A stretch of DNA of 64,000 bases from Ophiura sarsii (Eukaryota > Echinodermata > Ophiuroidea > Amphilepidida > Ophiuridae), in contig CM069450.1 in the NCBI GenBank assembly GCA_035610835.1, forward strand, positions 35,102,391-35,166,390. The letters run 5' to 3'. The notes beneath the pieces were generated by a model. That model did no database searches, was not told the DNA's origin, and saw nothing but the letters and a program-made list of their open reading frames with translations. Positions 53,570 through 64,000 of this stretch are shown one piece after another; position 1 is the first letter of the stretch, and every line of letters starts with the position of its first letter. The position numbers and the translations under genes were made by a program.

Positions 53570-56500
53570 TTTTAAATATTTTTTTAATGCACGAAAGAAC
53601 ACTTACACTTACACTTAAGGTTTGATGGAAAAATTAGTTTAGGCTGTTAGCCTTTACGATTCCATATCCTACTTTGTTCCAGTATTTGTCAAGTCTATTT
53701 TTAAATGCATTCACTGTCTTGACGTTGACCACATCTGTAGGTAGCTCGTTCTATTGGTTGATTACTCGCATCGTGAAGAAGTATTTCCTGCAGTTGAGAT
53801 TCTTGACAAGTGCTGGCTTGTAGACTTTAGTTTGATGTCCTCTTGTGGCGTGGGTTGCTGGAGCCAACGTGAAGAAGTCTGATGGGTCTACTTTGTCGAG
53901 CTTTTTCAAAATCTTGAATGTTTCAATCAGGTCCCCTCTGATTCTGCGCTTCTCAAGAGATACAATGCCTAGGCTTTTCATTCTGTTTTCATATGTTAGG
54001 TGTCTCAGTTGGGGTACCATCTTAGTTGCTCTCCTTTGTATTCTTTCCATGGCGTTGATCCTGAAAGAATACTTGATGGTCAGAAAATGGACCAGCGTCG
54101 ACATTGTATTCGTTCCAATTTATTTCTGGGAAGTTAAAGTCTCCTATCATGAGCAGGTGCGTGATACCTCTGACTGCTATGCATGCTCTGATTTGGTCAA
54201 ATATCTTATGGTTATTTGATGAACTGCTGCTGGTGCTACAGTAACATAATCCGATTAATACTATGTCCTTATCGTTGAGTTTTACCTGACTCCACATGGT
54301 GTCTGCAGCTAAAATGCAGTTTATCTCGTTACATTGGACAGCGTTGAGTGATTGATATGATATGATTTTATTGGCACAAAATCGCGACCCGAAGGCCGAA
54401 TTACATTGTACAGGAAAGCAAGGAATACATATAAAACAATTCAATACACAAATAGACAACATACTGGGCAGGAACATGGCAAACAACAAGGGACAAGGCC
54501 AAATACAGGATATGCGAGCATGATGAAGAAAGACGGATCACGCAAAGCAAATTATGGGAGATCACTGTTGATCAACTTCACATAATAAGGAATGGGGCTT
54601 TCAGCATATCTGTTTGTGCGAGCACGAGGCTGTGTGAGTTCGGCATTGTTTCTCAATTGTCTACCATGAACCTGACCTCTGCATGCAGGGAGCAACCTTT
54701 TAGTCCTACTGCATTCGGCAAGTGACTGAGCAAACTTTAGAGAATGTTGCTCCCTCCGGGCAGACAAATAATCAAAATTACATACATCTAAAGCATTACG
54801 ATAGGAAATAAAACTAGGACGAAGGATAATTCTTAAAGCTCTCTTTTGGACTCTCTCAAGTTTTAGAGCTAGTTTGGATGTGAGGGCACAATGCCAGATG
54901 ACGTCAGAATATTCAAGCAGAGGGCGAATGTACCCCTTGTACACCGTCACTAACTCGGATGTATGAAAACCAAAACGTTTAAGAGATCGCAACATAAAAA
55001 GTCTTTTGTTGGCATTCTTGCACATGTGGTCAATTTGTGTGTCCCATTTAAGATCATCCTGTAACCAAATGCCCAAAATTTTGGCAGAGCTAGCAAAAGA
55101 AAGCTGCGATGGACCAATTTTTAAGTCAGGATGGGGAGGGGGGTCTTGCATGAAACACCTCTGCATGGCTTGGCATTTGGCAGGGTTGAGTTTGAGTTGA
55201 TTAGTAACAGACCAATCCAGAAAGCCATCAAGATCAGCTTGCAAATTGCTACTCTCACTAGAGGAAGATTTTCGGCGAACGTAAGATCGTCCACATATTT
55301 CCAATAGTGGGAATAACAACTCTCAGCCGCATCATTGATAACTGCCTGAAAGGTTATGGATCCAAGTTTAGTTCCTTGCGGAACACCAGCACAAAGGGGC
55401 AAATAATTGGACACGGTTTGGTTATAGCGCACGCATTGGCGACGATCATTGAGAAAACTACATATCCATGGAACAATAGTCCCCCGGACCCCCAAGGCAA
55501 TTAACTTCTGAATAGCAATAGAATGATTTACTAGATCAAATGCCTTCGAAAAATCAGTGAGGACTACTGTTCCGATATTTTTTGGCTTGTCAGCACCCTG
55601 GAACAAGAAATGAGTAAGATTCAAAAGATAGTGCGCAGTTGAAACACCTTGAATGTGTATTGTGGATGTAAAGGAGCACTCCACCTCGTGAAACATAATT
55701 TTTTCTGTCTACCCTGAACAGATTGTAATTGCTGAGTGCAACTTCGCCTTCCAAAACACTGCTGTTTGTCCACGATTCAGTTACTCCAATCACCTGTGGT
55801 TCAAGGAGCTCTATATTTGTTATAAATTCTTGTCTTTTGTTCATAATACTTTGAGCGTTTGTGTAAAAACACTTTATACCATTGGTGGTGCTAGAAATTG
55901 ATGGTGCTTGATGGTTCCGACTATACTCTTTTGTGTAGTGGACTTTCCATCAGTAGTGGTGTTCCATGTCGGCATTCCTTGCGCAGGGGTTGGTGCACTG
56001 GTGCGTGCTGGAACTCTAAGCTCTTCTTGCGTAGAGAAATGTTGTGCTGATTGACGGCTTCTGCTAGACTCTTCTTGTGTAGCAGCTACACTGTCAATGC
56101 GGTTGCGGTCTCTAGGCGTGGCTGGCGTAGAGTTTCCAGATGTGTTGTGCAGAGGTTGGTTTCTATGCTTTCCTTGCGTAGATTGTGGTGCGAGAGTGTT
56201 GGGTGCAGCCTTGCAGACAATTTTGTTGTTCTGATGATAAGTATTAATCGTCTGCAGCATTGCTTCTCCTCACGCTCTTGGTAGGTTAAGTCTGGTGAGA
56301 TGAATACTTTCTTGTAGTTTTCATTTGCACTTTCTTTCAGCTTCTTTGCTAAGGGCCTGCTTCTTTGTATCCACTTTACTACGCTTAATCTTTAAAAGCA
56401 TTGGCCTTTCTCTGTCTTCCGTTTTTTTCCCTAGTCTGAAAGCTTGCTCAACGTCTGAGTTGCTAATTTGAACATCTAAGTGCTAAAGAATTGTCTTCAC

Positions 56501-57150
56501 TTGATTTTGGTCTTCCTCTTTTCTAATATCATTCTTGCCACTCTCTGATTCAGGGATGTTATGGAATATGAGATTGCATTGACGGTCTTCCTTTTCTTTT
56601 TGTTCACCTAGATAATCTTTCACCTTTTCTTCAAAGATTTTCTCAACGCTTGATTCGCGATTGATCAGGGCTTCTTCCATTCTTTTGAATCCTTCTGTCA
56701 ATGCTTGCATCTGCTTGGTCATTGCTTGATTTTGAGGAGTATGACAATTGTAGGAAACCTGAGCATGTTTAGTGTATCTGTCACATTTACCACACATGAT
56801 AGCCTTCTCGTTTTCTTCTATAGGGTTATTGCATGATTTTAATAAGCAAATATCCGAAGATTGATGACTAGTAGAAGATGCTTCTGCATTGGTTTGATGT
56901 GATTCGTCAGTACCATTGTTTACACTCGGGCTCGAGTCCCGCTATCGGCCATCTTGGATTTTATTTGTTGACCTACCAACCGAGTTTTTCCTCTCATTAC
57001 TTGACTTGGGTAGAGGACTGGTGGTTAAAACCATGAGGGAACAATGCGCGGATATGAAATCTAAGCTACAACTTAACTAATAATCTTTCAAACCTTAACG
57101 AACCTCTTCAAAAACAGCAAAAATCACGGCAAAATTCTCCGGCGGCCAAA
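53570..57150 (-). mobile_element. CR1-like LINE (outer element), interrupted and deleted
   Basis: Minus strand, from the 5' end at about 57.15 kb. ORF1 remnants: MCGKCDRY with a zinc-finger-like start, a coiled coil (FKRMEEALINRESSVEKIFE) and QCNLIFHNIPESES at 56797-56483. A low-complexity stretch follows (56260-55874). The endonuclease N-terminus is at 55844-55656 (VIGVTESWTN, GGVLLYIHNT) and continues at 54348-54080 (LNAVQCNEI, LMIGDFNFPEINW). The RT C-terminus is at 54075-53751 (NAMERIQRRATKMVPQLRHL, LEKRRIRGDLIETFKI). The gap 54349-55655 is a second LINE. The RT core between endonuclease and C-terminus is deleted. Confidence 0.88.
54349..55655 (-). mobile_element. LINE (inner element) inserted in the endonuclease of another LINE
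   Basis: Minus strand. RT fingers/palm at about 55640-55280: STAHYLLNLTHFLFQGADKP, TVVLTDFSKAFDLVNHS, CAGVPQGTKLGSI and the catalytic YVDDLTFAEN. A frameshift at about 55.28 kb follows, then FLDWSVTNQLKLNPAKCQAM, ILGIWLQDDLKWDTQI and KLERVQKRALRIILRP, to a stop at 54552. The 3' end is at ATTGATATGATATG, next to 54349. The flanking endonuclease frame rejoins as HNT-LNAV across the insert, which defines both borders. Confidence 0.92.
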
Positions 57151-57407
57151 ACACGTTTGTCTTACATACTTATATATTCTTGATTTAAGTATAGATGGAT
57201 ACAAAGCACGAGCAGGGGGAAGTCTGAGGGGTGATGTACCCCCCCCCCCCCTCCTCAGAATTGGATTTTTTTTCAATTTTTGAACTCATTTGCTGCGAGC
57301 TGGTGTATACATTTGACCAACATTTTATCAAAAAGCCACCTCTTCATTTCCAATAAATATTTTTGTTTGGTGGAGGGGGGCCCGTCACCCCCTATATCCG
57401 CGCCTTA

Positions 57408-57530
57408 ATTGTCGGATACCACGCAAGGCTGGTTAGCTACGGTTTGGCATTCACTTGTGTTTGATTCCAACAATAACATAGATGAATTTCGCATTAGGAA
57501 ATAATCCAATGGTAAATATAACAGGTAGTA
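57408..57530 (-). pseudogene. GPCR relic (TM1-TM2) of the local family
   Basis: Nearly the same sequence as part of the 47.1 kb relic: GTCGGATACCACGCAA, GCTACGGTTTGGCATTCAC and AATAATCCAATGGTAAATAT. It encodes what was TM2 back to TM1. No open frame. It marks the left edge of duplication block B. Confidence 0.87.
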
Positions 57531-58089
57531 ACATGACTGATAAGAGATATTTCATCCTTCAGGTATTTACTCGGGTCATCTATCGTAATCATGTGACCAT
57601 GTAGAGCGAATGTTGGTTTCTTTGTTGATTTGTTTTCTAGGAAGGTTTTATCACATCTAGCGGGGTGTCCCTCGTGAATATTCAGGGCCCACAGACCAAA
57701 ATGACCCGCCATAAAGATGATAACAATCATAATTGCCTCAGTTAAACTTATAAGCATATCAAATTGTTCGACTGTGAACAAGGATTCCAAATATGTTTGG
57801 TTACCGAGTTATCGTGTAACACGTAGAAAGTTGACCGGGTTTTATTTTTCAATTGGGATTTACACGGTTGCAGCGTGCGAGTTCCCTTAATGCATATGTT
57901 CACATAAAAGTGGATAAAGCATTGCATTGCATAAATTACGTTTCAGTCCATTGCTTCTTTTGCGAATGGTGACAAAATGGGTCAGCTTACAACATTGTTC
58001 TCGTTTAACTAATTTTCAGTTGATCTCTTTCATTTTTTGCAAGAAGAAGTGAAATAAATCCCCTTTATACAACCAACTACAAATGTATG

Positions 58090-59150
58090 GTTGCAGGCTT
58101 ACATCAGGAACAACTGAGCTGTTCCTGATTTCGTCTCCTAGGCATGCTGAAGCAATGTCTCACCTGGCCATTAATTTGAAAATCGGTCGATCTGTGATCG
58201 CCCCTTCTTCTTACGAATCTTGGTATCGTATTTGATAGTATGAAACAACATGTTAGTAAACTTTGTCGTACTGTCAATTTCCATATACGTAATCTTTAGA
58301 GGATAAGACGAATTATTTATAGAACAACCTGTGCACATGCGGTAAGATCTTTGATCCTTTCTCGGCTGGACTATGGGAATTCTTTGCTTAGTGGCCTGTC
58401 AGATATGCAACGTCTCCAACGGCTTCAAAACCGCGCTGCACGCCTTGTCTATCATGTTGATAAGCGTACAAGCGCCGCTCCTTTGATTCATGAGCTGCAT
58501 TGGTTGCCGGTCCAGCAGAGAGTTGATTTTAAGATCTTAGTGCATGTGTACAATTATATACAAGGTTCATCCCCACAGTATTTGCAAGATCTCATTTATT
58601 TGTATACACCAGGGCATGCTTGACTTAGATCAACTCAAGATACAACTCGTCTTGTGACCCTTCTACCAAAAGAACCGATGGGGATAAGTGTTTTTCTGTT
58701 TTAGGACCCAGTTTATTGAATATCTTACCTAGGTCTCTTTGTGAAGTAAACAGTGTGAACACTTGCAAGAAACTTCTTAAAACTCACCTTTTCCCTTAAG
58801 ATTATTTCTCTTCCTGGCCTACTGGGTTTTTAAATTATATATCACTTTGTGCTTCAATTCAGTCGTATTTTTAAACATTTGTAACTGTTTATTGTGTACA
58901 TTAAGTAATACTTTTATAGCTGTATACTACAGTGGTCCGCGCTTTAAAGCGCTTTCGAATTTGCTTGTATAATATAGGTGCTTTGCTGTAGTGCATCTTT
59001 TAATCATATTTTTAAAATAATTGTTGTTATTTTGTTGTTAAATATTGTATGCTTTTTTGATGTTTGTGATTTGTACAGCGCATTGATCTTTTGGAAATGC
59101 GCTCTATAAGCACCGGTAAATAAATAAATAAAATAAAATAAATAAGTTCA
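58090..59150 (+). mobile_element. L2-like LINE, 5'-truncated, RT C-terminal end and tail
   Basis: Plus strand. ILSRLDYGNSLLSGLSDMQR, LQRLQNRAARLVYHVDKRTS and IHELHWLPVQQRVDFKILVH at 58351-58623. Decayed frames follow with FGPSLLNILPRSLCEVNSV- and CKKLLKTHLFP-like readings. The 3' end has GCGCTCTATAAGCACCGG and an (AAAT)n tail at 59120-59150. The RT core is missing. Confidence 0.9.
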
Positions 59151-59469
59151 GGTCATGCACATTATATTTTGTTTTACCCTGGATACATTTAAATGAATCA
59201 ACGACTACTCGACCTGTATAGCTATAATACTGTGGCGCTGTAGAGGCGGGGTTGTACAAGAACACTGCTATCGATACGGCGATAGCGTTTAAATATAATA
59301 AAGCAGGGGTTTAGGCGATAAAAAGCCCTGTTCTGAGTTTTCAAAAATCGAGGTCTTGTATCTGTATTATTTCTTTCTTCCTCTTCCTCTTCCTTCTCTT
59401 CTTCCTCTTCTTTTTTCTGGCAAACCCATCTACAAAAGTCTTCTCCTACTTTTTACATGCTACCATCAC

Positions 59470-60970
59470 CAGACTTGGGCAGTAGGACCCCCTACTTGAG
59501 CCTCATGTATATTCCTCACCGATTGGGGTCACTTTAGGAAAATGACCTAGGATCATCAGAATCGGTCAATATATTCCTTATGACTGTACCATATTATCAT
59601 AGTTCGGTTACAAAATTAAAACAAATTGGGGTCGCTAGGGGTCACAATGTTGATTTTTTTTTAACATATCATTTACAATGCTTCTTGTCTCAGAGGAAAT
59701 GACTGATGACTGTCACAATTGGTCAAACAATTCCTTTGGTCCATACACATATACAATTTTAAGCGATTAAAATTGACGTGTCACATAAGGTCACAAGGGG
59801 TCATTGACCTAAACTTAGGACTCAAAGGTCAGGAAAGGGTCACTATGGGTCATTGAACTATACAAGGGAACAATTTAAAATATGCTCCGATTTTGGTCGG
59901 ATTTATTGCATCTTATATCACTTGACAAACAAGCAAAAAGTCAATCATGACTTTGGGTTCAAAGGTCAATAAGGGGTCACTAGGGTCAATAATCACTTCA
60001 AATGCCCTTGCTCTTTAGCGAAACAAGCCAGGACCGTCTGAATCCGTCATCATATTCATCATGATCGTAAACACGAATAATACTCCTTTTTTTTTAAACT
60101 CAAACAATAGTTGGGGTCACTAGGGGTCAAAATGTCAATGTTCACTCCTCGTACTTAAAATACTTCTTGTCTCAGAGGAAATGACTGATAATCGTCAGAA
60201 TTGCTCAATGGATTCCTCTGGTCTATGCACATATAGGATGTTCAGCGATTAAAATTGACATGTCAACTAGGGGTCATTGACCTATACAGGGGTAAAGTTT
60301 AAGACATGCTCCAATTTTGGTAGGACATGATGCATCTGATCTCTTTTGATTAGACAAGAAGAAAAGTAAATCATGACCTCGGGGTCAAATGTCACGAACA
60401 AGTAAAAAATCAAGGTGGCTTGGTCTTTGACCAGAGCGATATCTAGTTCTTATTCTTTCATCAAACCCATTTACAAAATGCTTCTTCTCTTACAGTTTAC
60501 ATGCTACAAGCACCAGACTTGGTCAGTAGGACCTACCTGACCGTTATATAAAAACGAAACAATTTCGGGTCAAAGGTCACAGAGGGTTCACTAGGGGTCA
60601 CAACGTGATTTCCACTTTAAACGCCCTTGCAATTTAGTGAGATGACATATGATCGTTAGAATCGGTCACGATATTCATTATCAACGTACCTATATAAAAG
60701 TTTTAAAATTAAAAACAAATTGGGGTCGCTAGGGGTTAACATTTTGACTACAAACTACAGCGATTATAATTGACGTGTCATATAAGGGCACTTAGGTCAT
60801 CAGGATGAAAATTTAAGGCAGGATCTGATTTTGATCGGGTTTGTTGCATCTTATGTCTTTTGATAATACAAACAAAAAGTAAATCATCACGTTGGGGTCA
60901 AAGGTCATGAAAGTGTCACGATGGGTCATTGAACTATACAGGGGTAAAATATAGACCATGATCTGGTTTT
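59470..60970. repeat. AGGTCA-rich repeat, second block
   Basis: Repeated GGGGTCACTAGGGGTCA, GGGTCAAAGGTCA, CTCAGAGGAAATGACTGAT and TGATGCATCT phrases, related to the block at 19085-20350. A polypyrimidine tract (about 59370-59420) precedes. No coding potential. Confidence 0.8.
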
Positions 60971-61259
60971 GATGCCTTAATGGCCCAATTTAGTTGATTG
61001 TGTTTCACACGTTTACAATTACATAATATTGTATACAGCTATTGAATGTATTGAGATTTTTATCGAATCTCATACAATTATTACAGCTATATGAGACAAT
61101 TGAAAATGGGAAGGCGGGCGGAATAAATGGTGCTTATTAGAGTTTGAAAGAGATTTATAATGACATTATTCAAATTTGATGTCTCCATAGCAAACGATTT
61201 TTCTCAAACAAGTTCGGTTTATGATTGTACGCGCATGATAGCTCATATTCATCAATTTT

Positions 61260-62607
61260 TTTTTTTTTTTTGTGGTGAAAAGAGATAAGAAAACAGAGTT
61301 ATTGATTGAGGCAAGGAAGAGGTAGTATTATTAAACCCACGTGTGTATGTATGTAACGATCGTCTGTTTTCAAAACACTTCATGATTGGCAAGCAACCAG
61401 GAATTAGTACTATCGACACACGGTCGTCACTTCATCATCAGCGTTGAAAAATAAAAAAGCTTGTTCTCCAAACGTCCACTAATAGGTATATTTTATCTAA
61501 CGCACTACTGCAACTATGGAGCATACCCACTACACTGCCTGATTTTGATACTGTCAGTGTATCTTCCTCTTCCTGTAAAACTGGTAAAACCGCTTTACAA
61601 AGTACAGCTGTACGCATTTTAATATCTCAAACTATTTTAAGACGTAGTAGTAACATGGGATTATGAACATTCTGTATTCTAGAATACAGAATCTTACAGA
61701 ATTCCATGTTAACACTTGCTGTTTATTTTGTCAGAATACGAGAACATATTCTGAGCATGGTAATTATCATAGGATTGAGGTCAAACTTCTCATTTTACTA
61801 CCATGTGATCCTATGTACATGTATTGGCTAAAAAATAGTGTTTGGACACCTCATCATAGTAATTAGTCCGTTGCAAGACTAGGCCCTACTTTTTGATCAT
61901 ATAACAACGTCAATAATTATAATTCTTAAACAGCTAAGAAAATGTAAACAATCACATAATTGGTTCTCAGAGAAATCGGCGACATTTAGATGATACAATT
62001 GAACACGGAGAGGTGGGGCTTACGTTTTAACAGTGCTTCCGACCTTCACAATGCGTGGTTTGCTCCATAACGCGCACTTCTGCAGTGCATCTTTAACGCC
62101 TTCCCTGCGTTTATGCCGGCATTGCGACGCTTACGCATCGTGTACTCATCGCATGAGATTGGATGGAATGTTTGTGGGTTATTCGATCCTAGCAGGGGCC
62201 AAAGTTGTCAAATGTGGACAATAAAATGTACTTATTTCTTATAAATGTCTTAAGTATGATTGTTTAAGAATAAGACTAAAGGAATTGTTTTTAGACCTTA
62301 CCCGTGTTATATTGTCTGACATCAATGCGTTCGGTAGTATTATTTTTTGCGTAGAACAACGACGCCGCAATAATGCTATTGTTCGCCTTTATGTCAGAAA
62401 ATATAACACGGGTACGGTCTAAAAACAATACTTTTATTCTCTAATTATAAGTTAGTAGGCCTACGTTATTTATTTGAATTTTTTCAACATGGCACTGCTG
62501 TTCATTATATAATTCAATCTCTCTTTCTTTGGATTAGCGTGTCATTTTACTTGGAGGGCCAACGACAAACAAGGTAGAATCACGCATATTCAAGATGGAC
62601 TCACTCA
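61260..62607. other. Intergenic DNA 3' of GPCR copy 3
   Basis: No gene supported. Holds a small palindrome TCTGTATTCTAGAATACAGA near 61669 and a hairpin-forming element at 62266-62440. The frame at 61663-61866 shows no domain. Confidence 0.5.
62266..62440. mobile_element. Short fold-back (hairpin) element
   Basis: 62266-62325 and 62389-62440 are inverted repeats sharing TTGTTTTTAGACC, TACCCGTGTTATATT and TCTGACAT, with a ~63-bp loop that itself has TTTTTTGCG...CGCCGCAATAAT symmetry. The size suggests a miniature fold-back element. No ORF. Confidence 0.8.
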
Positions 62608-63879
62608 CTATTCTATGTCTGACTGTAAAACTGCAGCTCGTGAAGATTTGTACATTGGAACTACCTGTGTATTTTGAAATTCACTAGTGCAAGTCGATGG
62701 AAGGAAGGCTTGCTTAAAGGCTAACATGTATGGGCGGCACATAACAGTATAAATCATTGGGTTAATGGCAGCATTCAAATAGCTCAAAATTCGTGCCACA
62801 AGCATCAAGATAACTTGAATATGCTCGTTAAATATAATATAAGTGTATCCATCATCGCCACCCCGTAATGATGCTATCATCTGAAACAGAGAAAGCAGTT
62901 CAAATGGAGCAAGTAGGGTGAAGAATATGACACCGTTAATAACAAGCATCCGAGTAATCTGGTGGCGAATTCTTGTGGAGTTTTTATTTTTTGTCATTCC
63001 ATTATGAAGATTGGTCCTCGAAGAAACCCATTTGGTAAGTGTATAGACGATTAATACGTACAGATATAGATTTAGCGCCAGTGTCACGAAAAACGGAATA
63101 GTTTGTATTCCTGTGACAAAATCTCCCATCCATGGCGTGATTGGCATACAATGACCAATGACATCTGGCCACTGGCGGTATGGTTCGCTATCCGGCCATA
63201 GTAAACAGTATTGTTGAAAACTGATATTGGATGGAATGAGTGATGCCGCTAGAATGAAGGCAGAGATCCAAGAAGCAATGATGATTTCTTTCGGTTTCCA
63301 CTTGAATGCATTATCAAGATCCATAGGTCGACACAGCGCAAAGTATCGATCAAGAGATATGACTGTGATGAATATCAGTGACGTAAAGTATGCCATATCG
63401 GACAGAAAATATACACATGTGCATCCTGTCGACCCAAGTGGTGTGTCATCGCCCATCACCGGCGAGCCTGCATATTTCCAAAGTTTATCACCGATGGCTG
63501 CTGCAAGAAATACAACGTCGGATATTGCAAGATTGATCAGGTACATGTTGGTTACGGTTCGCATCTGTTTGATTCGAACCACAACATAGATGAACGTGGC
63601 ATTGAGAAGTAATCCAATCGTAAAGATTGCGGGCAGTACTGCAGTTATAAGAAACATTTGGCCATTTGGGTAAAGGTAATGTACAGCATCCAATATGGTT
63701 ATATTATAGGTGTTATTTGAGGTGCACGTAAAATCTCGCGTGAAATTTCGGGGTGCTCGACTATACTCACTCGTGAGCGAGTCGTTTTGAAATAACGCTG
63801 GCATGTTGGATTGCTGTTCCAGGTTTGATGCTGACTGCGTAGACTGACCAACTCGAACTATAATTCTTAATATCATCAA
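62608..63879 (-). CDS. Class A GPCR, peptide-receptor type, copy 3
   Basis: Intronless, 423 codons. TM1 GLLLNATFIYVVVRIKQMRT, TM2 LAISDVVFLAAAIGDKLWKY, GSTGC before TM3, ISLDRYFALCRPMDL, ECL2 with QQYC and GHC, TM6 LLAPFELLSLF, TM7 NAAINPMIYTV. More diverged than copies 1 and 2. It has a longer N-terminus; an internal Met (NMPALF, residue 26) aligns better with the others and may be the true start. N-glycosylation sites NDS, NFT, NNT and NIT precede TM1. The ligand is unknown; G-protein coupling is inferred from the family. Confidence 0.93.
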   Translation of the reverse strand: MMILRIIVRVGQSTQSASNLEQQSNMPALFQNDSLTSEYSRAPRNFTRDFTCTSNNTYNITILDAVHYLYPNGQMFLITAVLPAIFTIGLLLNATFIYVVVRIKQMRTVTNMYLINLAISDVVFLAAAIGDKLWKYAGSPVMGDDTPLGSTGCTCVYFLSDMAYFTSLIFITVISLDRYFALCRPMDLDNAFKWKPKEIIIASWISAFILAASLIPSNISFQQYCLLWPDSEPYRQWPDVIGHCMPITPWMGDFVTGIQTIPFFVTLALNLYLYVLIVYTLTKWVSSRTNLHNGMTKNKNSTRIRHQITRMLVINGVIFFTLLAPFELLSLFQMIASLRGGDDGYTYIIFNEHIQVILMLVARILSYLNAAINPMIYTVMCRPYMLAFKQAFLPSTCTSEFQNTQVVPMYKSSRAAVLQSDIE

Positions 63880-64000
63880 ATCAAATCAAAACAGTTCTGA
63901 TGAATATAACTTATGTCGACGTCACCTAATTAATAGCAAAGATAACTTCAACCGTATTATTAGCATCACTCCACCAGGCAATTACATTACTTTTTTTGCA

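Larger units (their letters stand above)
57408..61260. repeat. Segmental duplication, block B
   Basis: Diverged copy of block A with conserved order of GPCR relic, GTGACCATGTAGAGCGAA, TTCAGTCCATTGCTTCTT, GAATCAACGACTACTCGA and AAGTTCGGTTTATGATTG. It carries its own insertions: a plus-strand LINE (58.09-59.15 kb) and an AGGTCA-rich block (59.47-60.97 kb). Confidence 0.85.

Noticed and set aside
1..64000. tRNA and rRNA genes
   Set aside because: GGTTCGA-like words checked (for example near 46391) fall in LINE coding sequence, and no cloverleaf could be drawn; a dedicated covariance search would be needed to exclude them fully.

Overview
This is animal nuclear DNA. Genes are split by GT-AG introns, intergenic space is large and AT-rich, and most of the window is transposon debris. 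The gene content (PAN/EGF/discoidin secreted proteins, intronless peptide-type GPCRs in a tandem family, CR1/L2/Tx1-like LINE relics) and the recurrent TAGGCCT word suggest a marine invertebrate deuterostome, perhaps an echinoderm. The organism is an inference and was not tested.

Layout. 1-7.3 kb has no supported gene. It holds a TIR element full of ACGT palindromes (2537-2985), a pentamer minisatellite (3315-3681) and a 2.76 kb TIR element (4224-6987). That element carries ten copies of the word GTTTATTACGTTA(T) in blocks of alternating orientation, spaced about 165-195 bp or twice that. 7335-29479 is a twelve-exon plus-strand gene assembled here by hand; all splice phases agree. It encodes a secreted protein of at least 968 residues: signal peptide, PAN/apple, EGF, discoidin (F5/8C), two copies of an unnamed ~164-residue module (each one 492-nt phase 1-1 exon), a further unnamed ~180-residue region over three exons, and a second discoidin domain. 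Its introns hold a 3.1 kb inverted-repeat structure, an ACGTAT-rich TIR element, several LINE relics, AGGTCA-rich repeats and CAACTGTTG-rich elements.

29.5-38.3 kb is gene-poor. It has a possible signal-peptide first exon (31866), a TTA-flanked Harbinger-like element containing a 3'-terminal exon and polyA signal, and a near-identical 1750-bp direct tandem duplication (34754-38256).

38.9-63.9 kb is a GPCR cluster on the minus strand: three intact, intronless class A receptors (38880-40061, 43913-45124, 62608-63879) and two decayed relics (47.1-47.4 and 57.4-57.5 kb). The DNA around the relics is a diverged segmental duplication (about 47.1-53.2 and 57.4-61.3 kb), and each copy took its own retroelement insertions. 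These include a LINE-in-LINE nest (53.57-57.15 kb) and a TTAA-flanked fold-back element (48454-49358).

Functionally, the discoidin protein is probably an extracellular lectin-like or adhesion protein. The GPCRs are probably receptors for a peptide-type ligand that is not identified here. Nothing in the sequence links the two loci. The most novel-looking items are the oriented 14-mer array, the repeated 492-nt exon module, and the recurrence of ACGT-core palindrome arrays in several unrelated elements.
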